In this document: piece by piece, positions 1 through 6,084 of the stretch
Numbering within the stretch: the first letter of the stretch is position 1
Layout: each line of letters begins with the position of its first letter
NCBI GenBank assembly: GCA_023415395.1
Contig: JAEZKN010000393.1
Coordinates: 1-11,403, forward strand
Length of the DNA stretch: 11,403 bases
DNA from: Actinomycetes bacterium
GTDB lineage: Bacteria > Actinomycetota > Actinomycetes > Propionibacteriales > Nocardioidaceae
Direction: 5' to 3'
Translations under genes and position numbers: made by a program
The notes under the pieces: generated by a model
Seen by the model: only the letters and a program-made list of their open reading frames with translations
What the model was told of the DNA's origin: nothing
Databases searched by the model: none

Positions 1-723
1 GGCCGCGGCGCCGCGCAGGACGCGGGCGTAGCCGAGGAAGAGGGCGGTCTCGGCGTCGGCCGGGGAACGCCACACCTCGCCGATGTCGCCCTCCTGGACG
101 ACCCGGCCGCCGCGCATCACCGCCAGCCGGTCCGCGACGGCGAAGGCCTCCTCCTGGTCGTGGGTCACCATGAGCGCGGTCGTGCCGGCCTCCCGCAGGA
201 TGTGGCGCAGGTCGCCGGCCAGCCGCTCTCGGAGCCCGGCGTCGAGCGCGGAGAGCGGCTCGTCGAGGAGCAGCAGCCGCGGCTGCACCGCCAGCGACCG
301 CGCCAGGGCGACGCGCTGGCGCTCCCCGCCGGACAACGTGGCCGGCAGCCGGTCGCCGTAGCCCTCCAGCCCGACCAGCGCGAGGAGCTCACGGACCCGC
401 GCGTCCGCGTGCGGCGTCCGCCGGATCCGCAGCGCGTAGGCAACGTTGCGCGCGACGGTCAGGTGCCCGAAGAGCTGGCCGTCCTGGAACATCAGGGCGA
501 ACCCCCGCTTGTGGGTGGGTACGCCGGACAGGTCGGCGCCGTCCCAGGACACCGACCCGGCCGCGACCGGCTCGAGCCCCGCGACCGCGCGCAGCAGCGT
601 GGACTTGCCCGAGCCGCTCGGCCCGAGCACGGCGAGCACGTGGCCGTCCTCGAGGGTGAGCGAGGCGTCGACGACCGCGGGCACGCCGTCGTAGGCCACC
701 GTGACGTGGTCGAGTCGCAGCAT
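1..723 (-). CDS. thiQ: Thiamine-type ABC transporter ATP-binding protein (partial, C-terminus beyond left edge)
   Basis: This is the ATPase that would power import of thiamine (or a close relative) through the ThiP-like permease encoded just upstream, acting on the inner face of the membrane. The 241 visible residues contain a complete nucleotide-binding domain: Walker A GPSGSGKST at 34-42, Q-loop Gln80, signature LSGGERQR from 130, Walker B LLLLDE at 150-155 and switch His188 in VTHDQEE. The frame stays open to base 1, so the C-terminus is missing. At 241+ residues it is already slightly longer than E. coli ThiQ as I recall it (about 232), so a short C-terminal extension is likely. ATG 723 is preceded by GGGAGG at good spacing, 13 nt after the permease stop, so the two are co-translated. 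The ATPase class is certain; the thiamine assignment rests on its operon partners and the TPP riboswitch. Confidence 0.88.
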   Translation of the reverse strand, partial: MLRLDHVTVAYDGVPAVVDASLTLEDGHVLAVLGPSGSGKSTLLRAVAGLEPVAAGSVSWDGADLSGVPTHKRGFALMFQDGQLFGHLTVARNVAYALRIRRTPHADARVRELLALVGLEGYGDRLPATLSGGERQRVALARSLAVQPRLLLLDEPLSALDAGLRERLAGDLRHILREAGTTALMVTHDQEEAFAVADRLAVMRGGRVVQEGDIGEVWRSPADAETALFLGYARVLRGAAA

Positions 724-736
724 CAGGCCCTCCCGA

Positions 737-2371
737 TCACAGGGCACCCACGGACGGGACGCGCAGCCGCTCGACGAGCAGCATGACGAGGGCGGTCGTG
801 ACGGCGAGGACGACGGAGGCGGCGAGGGCCATGCCGTAGTTCATCGCACCGGGGTGCCCGATGAGGTGGAAGATCACCACCGGCACGGTCGGGTTGTCGT
901 CGCGCGCGAGGAACGAGGTCGCGCCGAACTCCCCCAGCGAGACCGCGAACGCGAAGCCTGCGGCGGCGAGCAGCGGCTTCCAGATCACCGGCAGGTCGAC
1001 GGTGAGGAAGGTGCGCAGCGGGCCGGCACCGAGCGACGCGGCGGCCTGGCGCTGCCGGTCGTCCACGCCGCCGAGCACCGGGGCGAGGGTCCGGACGACC
1101 AGCGGGAGCGCGACCAGGGCCTGGGCGATCGGCACCAGCAGTGGCGAGTCGCGGAAGTCCACGGGCGGCTCGTCGAGGGTGATCAGGAAGCCGAACCCGA
1201 GCGTCACCGCGGAGACCCCGAGGGGCAGCATGAACAGCCCGTCGAGCAGTCCGCGGGTGCGGCGCTCGGCCCGGGAGCGCGAGCGCCGGGTCACCACGAC
1301 CGCGACGAGCAGGCCGAGCGAGAGCGACATCCAGGTGGCGTCGACGGCGGTGCGCAGCGAGGTGACGAGCGCCGTCGTCACCGGCACCAGGAGGGCCTGG
1401 CGCGACCCCTCGGTGTCGAGCGCCCGGTAGTTGTCCAGCCCCCAGCCGTCGCCCACCTGCAGCGAGCCGGTGAGGAGCGCGGCGATCGGCAGGCCGACCA
1501 GCACGACGACGAGCAGGACGGCCACGACCCCGGGCCAGTCCCCCCGCGCGACCCGGGGCGGCGCGGCGGTGGTGCGCGCGAGGCTCGGGTCCGGGACGGC
1601 GCGGAGCCGGCTCGTGACGACGAGGAGCGCCGTGATGGCCAGCAGCTGCACGATCGAGAGCGCCGCGGCGGCCTGCAGGTCCAGCAGGTTGGTGGTGAGC
1701 AGGTAGATCTCGGTCTCGACCGAGGAGTAGCGCAGCCCGCCCAGCGTCAGGACCACGCCGAAGGCCGTCGCGCAGAAGAGGAAGACCACGCTCGACGCCG
1801 ACACGATCGCGGGGCGGAGCATCGGCAGCGTGACGGTGCGCAGGACGTGCACCGGGCCGGCGCCGAGCGCCGCCGCGGCCTCGGCCGGCCGCGGGTCGAG
1901 CGACTCCCAGGCCGCCCCGACCGCACGGATCACGACCGCCACGTTGAAGAACACCAGCCCGGCCACGATCGCCGCCGCCGAGCCGTCCAGCCCCAGGAAG
2001 CCGAGGGGTCCGGCCTCGCCGATGAGCTCGCGGAACGCGACGCCGACGACGACGGTCGGCAGCACGAACGGCACCAGCAGCAGGGCCCGCAGCACGCGCC
2101 GCCCGCGGAAGGCCCGGCGGTGGAGCAGGTGCGCGGCCGGCACGCCGAGCAGGAGCGAGAACGCCGTACCCAGCACGGAGGACCAGACGGTGAACCAGAT
2201 GACCCGGTGGACCCGGGGCCGGGCGAGCACCTCCGCGACGGCGCCCGGGTCGAGGACCCCGTCGACGACGAAGCCCTCGCTGACCATGCCGGCCACCGGG
2301 AGCACGAAGAACACGCCGAGGACGGCCAGCGGCACCGCCGCCAGGCCGACCAGGGTGAGGCCGCGCTTCAT
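737..2371 (-). CDS. thiP: Thiamine-type ABC transporter permease, fused two-domain ThiP-like protein
   Basis: A 544-residue integral membrane permease with two fused BPD_transp_1 halves, the ThiP/FbpB architecture; E. coli ThiP has a similar length. The N-terminal helix is at about 5-30. The first EAA loop (EAAAALGAGP, about 164-183) and second EAA-like loop (RQAAASLGAGP, about 441-461) contact the ATPase. The segment SLGEFGATSFL near 479-489 resembles the conserved LGEFG stretch of this permease class. The open frame extends upstream to 2755, but that extension lies inside the substrate-binding protein gene in another frame. ATG 2371 (MKRGLTLVG) is chosen because it follows the upstream stop by 10 nt and has GGTGAG in front, overlapping that stop codon. 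Substrate is inferred from the ThiB-like neighbour and the TPP riboswitch; ferric iron permeases share the fold and are the main alternative. Confidence 0.9.
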   Translation of the reverse strand: MKRGLTLVGLAAVPLAVLGVFFVLPVAGMVSEGFVVDGVLDPGAVAEVLARPRVHRVIWFTVWSSVLGTAFSLLLGVPAAHLLHRRAFRGRRVLRALLLVPFVLPTVVVGVAFRELIGEAGPLGFLGLDGSAAAIVAGLVFFNVAVVIRAVGAAWESLDPRPAEAAAALGAGPVHVLRTVTLPMLRPAIVSASSVVFLFCATAFGVVLTLGGLRYSSVETEIYLLTTNLLDLQAAAALSIVQLLAITALLVVTSRLRAVPDPSLARTTAAPPRVARGDWPGVVAVLLVVVLVGLPIAALLTGSLQVGDGWGLDNYRALDTEGSRQALLVPVTTALVTSLRTAVDATWMSLSLGLLVAVVVTRRSRSRAERRTRGLLDGLFMLPLGVSAVTLGFGFLITLDEPPVDFRDSPLLVPIAQALVALPLVVRTLAPVLGGVDDRQRQAAASLGAGPLRTFLTVDLPVIWKPLLAAAGFAFAVSLGEFGATSFLARDDNPTVPVVIFHLIGHPGAMNYGMALAASVVLAVTTALVMLLVERLRVPSVGAL

Positions 2372-2381
2372 CCCGGGGCAC

Positions 2382-3458
2382 TCACCGCGAGGTGAGGTCG
2401 CTCCAGTCGCGCAGCCACGCGTCGCGGTGCTCGTCGATGTCGGCCGGGTCGACCTCCAGCGGGTCGCTCGGCTGCTCGGCGAACTGCGCCCACGCGGCCG
2501 GCAGCTCCACCGCGGGGTCGACCGGGAAGACGTACATGCTGTCCGGCAGTGCCGCCTGCACCTGCGGCGAGACCAGGAAGTCGACCAGCGCCTCGGCGCC
2601 CTCGGGGTTGTCGGCGCCGTCGAGCACGCCGGCGTACTCGACCTGGCGGAAGCAGGTGTCGAGCAGCGCGCTGGTGGTCGTCTCGCCGTCGGCCACCGTG
2701 AAGGCCGGCGAGGAGTCGTAGGACAGCACGATCGGCCGGTCGCCCTGCCCGCCACCCTGGGTGAAGTCGACCTGGTAGGCGTCCGACCAGCCGTCGGTGA
2801 GCTTGGCGCCGTTCGCCATCAGCTCGGTCCACCAGTCCTGCCAGCCGTCCTCGCCGTACGCCGCGATCGTGGCCAGGAGGAAGGCCATGCCCGGCGAGCT
2901 CGTGGCCGCGCCGGGCGTGACGAAGAGGTCGCGGTAGGCCGGGTGGACGAGGTCGTCGAGCGACGCCGGGGGCGCGAGGCCCTCCTCGGCGAACCAGGTG
3001 TCGTCGACGTTCACGCACACGCTCGCGTTGTCGACCGGGGTCAGTGCCCGCTCGTCGTCCCCGGGGAGGAGGTACTCCTCCGCGCCGTTGGGCAGGGCGG
3101 CGTCGTACGGCGCGAAGACCCCCTCGCCGAGGGCGCGGGAGGCGAAGGTGTTGTCGACGCCGAACGCGACGTCGCCGAGGGGGTTGGACTTCGTCAGCAC
3201 CAGCTTGTTGGTGAGCGTGCCGGCGTCACCGGCCGCCCGCACGTCCAGCGTGTAGCCGGACTCCTCCTCGAACTGCCTGACCAGCTTCTTCGGCAGGGCG
3301 AAGGACTCGTGCGTCACCAGCACGACCTTCCCCGAGGCCGCTGCGCCCCGGCCGTCACCGCGGTCGCCGTCGTCGCCGTCGCCGACCGCCGAGCAGCCCG
3401 TGGCCGCCAGCCCGCCGACCAGCGCGAGCGCAGGCACCAGCACATGGATACGCCTCAT
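2382..3458 (-). CDS. thiB: Thiamine-binding lipoprotein, ThiB/TbpA-like ABC substrate-binding protein
   Basis: A 358-residue extracytoplasmic binding protein that would capture thiamine or its phosphates for the ThiP/ThiQ pair. Residues 1-21 form a lipoprotein signal peptide with Cys22 (AATGC), followed by a flexible Asp/Gly-rich linker to about 40. The mature part tracks E. coli ThiB as I remember it: VVLVTHESFA at the first strand, GDVAFGVDN, WSDAY, IVLSYDSSPA, a VDFLVSPQVQAALP stretch and a C-terminal WLRDWSDLTSR like the ThiB ending. ATG 3458 sits 5 nt after AAGGGAG, which is the 3' strand of the TPP riboswitch, so the gene is predicted to be off when thiamine pyrophosphate is plentiful. 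It is the first gene of the thiBPQ operon. Exact ligand (thiamine, its phosphate, or a precursor) is not decided by sequence. Confidence 0.9.
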   Translation of the reverse strand: MRRIHVLVPALALVGGLAATGCSAVGDGDDGDRGDGRGAAASGKVVLVTHESFALPKKLVRQFEEESGYTLDVRAAGDAGTLTNKLVLTKSNPLGDVAFGVDNTFASRALGEGVFAPYDAALPNGAEEYLLPGDDERALTPVDNASVCVNVDDTWFAEEGLAPPASLDDLVHPAYRDLFVTPGAATSSPGMAFLLATIAAYGEDGWQDWWTELMANGAKLTDGWSDAYQVDFTQGGGQGDRPIVLSYDSSPAFTVADGETTTSALLDTCFRQVEYAGVLDGADNPEGAEALVDFLVSPQVQAALPDSMYVFPVDPAVELPAAWAQFAEQPSDPLEVDPADIDEHRDAWLRDWSDLTSR

Positions 3459-3461
3459 TCC

Positions 3462-3548
3462 GACTCCCTTCGCCGGTACTAACCGGAGCAGGTTCTAGGG
3501 TCTGCGGCTCTTCCGCACTCTCAGCACGCCCGGGCGTGCTCCCCTGTC
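3462..3548 (-). promoter_or_regulatory. TPP (thi-box) riboswitch upstream of thiB
   Basis: Read on the minus strand, all hallmarks of the TPP aptamer appear in order. A GGGG start is followed by a perfect P3 hairpin, AGCACGCC/GGCGTGCT, and then the CTGAGAG motif (3524-3518). An optional stem GTGCGG/CCGCA follows, then ACCCTAGAACCTG (about 3501-3489), the P5 stem CCGG/CCGG and finally GCGAAGGGAG (about 3473-3464). A short P1 can close with GAC (3548-3546) and GTC (3464-3462). The terminal AAGGGAG is also the Shine-Dalgarno of thiB, so ligand binding should hide the ribosome site directly; no separate terminator hairpin is seen. The TPP-sensing role is established for this RNA family; the mode of control here is inferred from layout. 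Confidence 0.95.
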
Positions 3549-3559
3549 TTGTGAGGCCG

Positions 3560-3565
3560 ACACTA
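3560..3565 (-). promoter_or_regulatory. Candidate -10 element of the thi operon promoter
   Basis: TAGTGT on the minus strand fits the actinobacterial TANNNT -10 pattern. A start 7 nt downstream (about 3553) would put the RNA 5' end just before the TPP aptamer, as expected for a riboswitch leader. No convincing -35 hexamer lies at normal spacing, so the call is tentative. Confidence 0.4.
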
Positions 3566-3596
3566 GTACGCCGCCCGGCACCTCCGGTCGGCGGTG

Positions 3597-3638
3597 GGTG
3601 GTTTCGAGACAGGCGCCAGGGCGCCTGCCTCAACCACC
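3597..3638 (+). repeat. REP-like palindromic element A
   Basis: A 42-nt hairpin unit: outer arms GGTGGTT and AACCACC, the asymmetric framework TCGAGAC ... GCCTC, and an inner core AGGCGCC-AG-GGCGCCT. The same outer framework recurs inverted at 3734-3774 with a different core. Noncoding, between the sigma factor gene and the thi promoter. Confidence 0.75.
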
Positions 3639-3708
3639 GTGGACAGGCGCCAGGGCGCCTTCCTCCGCCACCGCCCGACAGGCGCCAGGGCGCCTTCCTC
3701 AACCACCG
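3608..3708 (+). repeat. Three tandem copies of a 32-nt hairpin repeat
   Basis: Units at 3608-3639, 3642-3673 and 3677-3708 share GACAGGCGCCAGGGCGCC then T(G/T)CCTC and CCACCG, differing at only a few bases, with a period of 34-35 nt. Each carries the same perfect stem AGGCGCC/GGCGCCT. A degraded fourth unit (AGGCGCTAGGG, about 3721-3731) continues the period. The first unit lies within element A, so the array looks like internal duplication of the core plus right half of that element. Confidence 0.8.
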
Positions 3709-3733
3709 CCCGACCGCACCAGGCGCTAGGGCC

Positions 3734-3774
3734 GGTGGTTGAGGAGGTTGCGCAGCAACCGTCTCGAAACCACC
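3734..3774 (-). repeat. REP-like palindromic element B (inverted relative to A)
   Basis: Read on the minus strand this starts with GGTGGTTTCGAGAC, identical to the start of element A, and ends CCTCAACCACC like A, but its core is a different hairpin, GGTTGC-TGC-GCAACC. The two GGTGGTTTCGAGAC blocks (3597-3610 and 3761-3774) form a perfect 14-bp inverted repeat bounding the whole array. It lies 30 nt beyond the stop of the sigma factor gene and could fold in that transcript's 3' end, but has no T-run. Confidence 0.75.
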
Positions 3775-3803
3775 GGCCCAACCGTCCCGGCCGCGCGCAC
3801 CCG

Positions 3804-4673
3804 TCAGCGGGTCAGCGTGACCACCGCGTCCAGGCGGGCGAGCTTGGCGGGGTTGCGCACGGCGTAGAGGCCGGCGATGAGGCCGTCCTCCAGGACGGCG
3901 GAGACCACCGTCTCGACCCGGCCGTCGATGAGGATGTGCAGGCCGGGGGCTCCGTTGACGTAGGCGATCTCGAGGGTGATGGGGACGTCCACGCGCTGGC
4001 CGGTCAGGAAACGGGCGACCTTGTCGGCGCCGAGGATCGGGCGCAGCGCCGCCTTCTTCACCCCGCCACCGTCGGAGACCAGGACGACGTCGGGCGAGAG
4101 CACGTCCATCAGCGCCTGGACGTCGCCGGTCGTCGTCGCGTGCATGAACCGCTCCAGCACGCGGTGGTACTGCTCCTGGGTGGTGCGGTTGCGTGGCTTG
4201 CGCTCCTCGACGTGCGCCCGCGCCCGGTGCGCGATCTGGCGGACGGCGGCCGGCGTCTTGTCGACGGCGGCGGCGATCTCGTCGTACTCGAAGGCGAAGA
4301 CCTCGCGCAGCACGAAGACCGCCCGCTCGGTGGGGCCGAGGGTCTCCAGCACGGTGAGCATCGCCAGCGAGACGCTGTCGGCGAGCTCGACGTCGTCGGC
4401 CACGTCGGGCGCGGTGAGCAGCGGCTCGGGCAGCCAGGGGCCGACGTAGGACTCGCGGCGCCGGGCGTTGCTGCGCATCCGGTTCAGCGCGAGCCGGGTC
4501 GTGATCCGCACCAGGTAGGCGCGCTCGTCGCGCACCTCGGCGTGGTCGACCTCGACCCAGCGCAGCCAGGTCTCCTGGAGCACGTCCTCGGCGTCGGCGG
4601 CGGAGCCGAGCATCTCGTAGGCGACGGTGAAGAGCAGGTTGCGGTGCTCGACGAAGACATCGGTGGCGCTCAT
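3804..4673 (-). CDS. ECF41-type RNA polymerase sigma factor with SnoaL-like C-terminal regulatory domain
   Basis: A 289-residue extracytoplasmic-function sigma factor, close to SigJ/ECF41. Region 2 spans about 9-75 (NLLFTVAYEMLGSAADAEDVLQ, then ETWLRW) and region 4 about 100-158, with the helix-turn-helix FEYDEIAAAVDKTPAAVRQI. The linker carries the ECF41 signature WLPEP at 80-84. The C-terminal NTF2/SnoaL-like domain (about 165-289) has the group's DGGG (201-204) and NPAKL (274-278) motifs. In ECF41 proteins this domain both supports and limits activity in place of an anti-sigma factor. ATG 4673 is chosen over ATG 4694 because AAGGAGG lies just before it. A match to the ECF41 target promoter lies upstream, so it probably activates itself. 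The usual ECF41 partner (a carboxymuconolactone decarboxylase, oxidoreductase or epimerase gene) is not adjacent; a hydrolase is divergent instead. Confidence 0.93.
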   Translation of the reverse strand: MSATDVFVEHRNLLFTVAYEMLGSAADAEDVLQETWLRWVEVDHAEVRDERAYLVRITTRLALNRMRSNARRRESYVGPWLPEPLLTAPDVADDVELADSVSLAMLTVLETLGPTERAVFVLREVFAFEYDEIAAAVDKTPAAVRQIAHRARAHVEERKPRNRTTQEQYHRVLERFMHATTTGDVQALMDVLSPDVVLVSDGGGVKKAALRPILGADKVARFLTGQRVDVPITLEIAYVNGAPGLHILIDGRVETVVSAVLEDGLIAGLYAVRNPAKLARLDAVVTLTR

Positions 4674-4704
4674 GGGCCCTCCTTCTCGGGTCATCGAACA
4701 CCCA

Positions 4705-4731
4705 GACACCGACAGTCCTCGATCTGTGACA
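4705..4731 (-). promoter_or_regulatory. Predicted ECF41-dependent autoregulatory promoter
   Basis: On the minus strand TGTCACA (4731-4725) is followed after 16 nt by TGTC (4708-4705). The published ECF41 target pattern, as I recall it, is TGTCACA-N16/17-CGTC, so this matches all but one defined base. Transcription would begin near 4698, giving a leader of about 25 nt that carries the AAGGAGG ribosome site of the sigma gene. Confidence 0.75.
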
Positions 4732-4735
4732 CGAC

Positions 4736-4741
4736 TAGCGT
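4736..4741 (+). promoter_or_regulatory. Candidate -10 element for leaderless transcription of the hydrolase gene
   Basis: TAGCGT fits TANNNT and ends 6 nt before ATG 4748, the spacing expected when transcription starts at the A of the start codon. The hydrolase has no Shine-Dalgarno, which agrees. No clear -35 is visible. Confidence 0.4.
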
Positions 4742-4747
4742 GGTCGC

Positions 4748-5656
4748 ATGCCGAGCCGACGTCACGAGTTCCTCGCCCGGGCGGTCCCGCGGCTGCGCCG
4801 GGGCGAGGAGCTCGACAGCGCCGAGGCCGAGCGCGAGCGCATCGTCGCGCTGCACGCCACGCTCGAGCGGAAGCCACCGGGCGGGCGGGCCCTGGCCCGG
4901 CGCTTCTCGGTCGTCACGGAGGTGGTGCGCGGGCCGGCCGGCGAGTTCCCGGCCTACGTCCTCACGCCGCGCGGCACCGACCCGCGCCGCACCCTCCTCT
5001 ACCTCCACGGCGGCGCGTACGTCGCCGGAATCGACCCCTTCCACGTCCGCTTCCTCACGTCCCTGGCGTCGCGGCTCGCCCTCCGCGTCGTGCTGCCGGA
5101 CTACCCGCTCGCACCGGAGCACACCTGGCGCGACTCCCACGGGGCGCTGGCCGACCTGGCCACGCGCTGGGCCCGGGAGTCCGACGAGCTGCTGCTCGCC
5201 GGCGACTCGGCAGGCGCCGGCTACGCCCTCGCGCTCGCGCAGACCCTGCGCGACCGCCGCGGTCCGCAGGCCGGCCGCCTGGTCCTGCTCTCGCCGTGGG
5301 TCGACCTGACGATGGCGTCGCCGGAGACCGAGGAGTTCGCGCGCCGCGACCCGTGGCTCGACCTCCCCCGGCTGCGCGCGTACGCCGACTGGTGGGCCGG
5401 CTCGACCGGCGACCTCGCGCGCCCCGAGGTCTCCCCCGCCCTCGGCGACCTGACCGGGCTGCCGTCGACGCTGATGACCTGCGGCACCCGGGACGTACTG
5501 ACGCCCGGCTGCCGCCTGCTGGCCCGGCGCGCGGCCGGGGCACACTGGGACCTGGCCTACCTCGAGAGGCCGGACCTGATCCACGTCTACCCGCTGCTGC
5601 CGGGCGTGCCCGAGGCACGCGAGGCACGTGCCGTGATCCGGGAGTTCCTGCGATGA
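4748..5656 (+). CDS. Alpha/beta hydrolase of the hormone-sensitive-lipase (family IV) type
   Basis: A 302-residue cytosolic esterase/lipase-like enzyme that would cleave short acyl esters; the natural substrate is unknown. The family IV hallmarks are in order: oxyanion-hole HGGAY at 87-91, DYPLAPEH at 118-125, nucleophile motif GDSAG at 152-156 (Ser154), and candidate acid Asp249 and base His279 (DLIHVYP). No signal peptide or membrane helix is visible. Start ATG 4748 has no ribosome site and probably begins a leaderless mRNA. It is divergent from the ECF41 sigma gene across a 74-nt gap and overlaps the next gene by ATGA, so the two are translationally coupled. Class is certain; a role in the sigma factor's stress response is only suggested by position. 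Confidence 0.92.
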   Translation: MPSRRHEFLARAVPRLRRGEELDSAEAERERIVALHATLERKPPGGRALARRFSVVTEVVRGPAGEFPAYVLTPRGTDPRRTLLYLHGGAYVAGIDPFHVRFLTSLASRLALRVVLPDYPLAPEHTWRDSHGALADLATRWARESDELLLAGDSAGAGYALALAQTLRDRRGPQAGRLVLLSPWVDLTMASPETEEFARRDPWLDLPRLRAYADWWAGSTGDLARPEVSPALGDLTGLPSTLMTCGTRDVLTPGCRLLARRAAGAHWDLAYLERPDLIHVYPLLPGVPEAREARAVIREFLR

Positions 5657-6084
5657 CCACCATCTCCGCCGGGCCGTTCACCGACCTCGACCCGGCGACG
5701 GCGTACGCCGTGTGGCGGCTGCGCCAGGACGTCTTCGTGGTCGAGCAGGAGTGCCCCTACCCCGACCTCGACGGCCGCGACACCGAGCCCGGGACGACCC
5801 ACGTCCTGCTGCGCGACGGCGAGGCGCTGATCGGCTACGCGCGGGTGCTCGACGACACCGACGTGTGGCGGATCGGCCGGGTCGTCCTGGCCCGCGAGGC
5901 CCGCGGGCAGGGGCACGCCGACGGCCTCCTGCGGGCGGCTCTCGACGTCACCGGCGACCGCGACGTCGTGCTCGACGCCCAGTCCCCGCTGGCGCGGTGG
6001 TACGCGACGTTCGGCTTCGAGGTGAGCGGCGAGGAGTTCCTCGAGGACGGCATCCCGCACACCCCCATGCGGCTCAGCCGCTGA
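5653..6084 (+). CDS. ElaA-like GNAT family N-acetyltransferase
   Basis: A 143-residue acetyltransferase predicted to move acetyl from acetyl-CoA to an unidentified amine. The opening resembles E. coli ElaA: LRQDVFVVEQECPYPDLDGRD at about 23-43. Motif A is RVVLAREARGQGHADGLL (about 76-93), containing the acetyl-CoA pyrophosphate loop RGQGHA, and motif B includes ARWYATFGFEV at 114-124. ATG 5653 overlaps the TGA of the hydrolase (ATGA), which fixes the start; the open frame upstream of it is a shadow inside the hydrolase. The 3' end overlaps the convergent metallo-hydrolase gene by 11 nt. Confidence 0.9.
   Translation: MTTISAGPFTDLDPATAYAVWRLRQDVFVVEQECPYPDLDGRDTEPGTTHVLLRDGEALIGYARVLDDTDVWRIGRVVLAREARGQGHADGLLRAALDVTGDRDVVLDAQSPLARWYATFGFEVSGEEFLEDGIPHTPMRLSR

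Noticed and set aside
701..2395. A 564-codon open frame on the plus strand across the permease gene.
   Set aside because: Its product is almost only Arg, Gly, Glu, Asp, His and Gln with no domain. It is the high-GC shadow of the clearly conserved ThiP-like gene on the other strand.
2372..2755. Possible N-terminal extension of the permease to 2755.
   Set aside because: This stretch lies inside the ThiB-like gene in another frame and reads as low-complexity shadow. MKRGLTLVG at 2371 starts exactly at the first membrane helix.
3608..3708. Short regularly spaced repeats as a CRISPR array.
   Set aside because: The gaps between copies are 2-3 nt, with no unique spacers and no cas genes; the units are hairpins of the REP type.
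3594..5309. A 571-codon plus-strand frame through the repeat array and sigma factor gene.
   Set aside because: It crosses noncoding repeats and is antisense to a strongly conserved ECF41 gene; composition is shadow-like.
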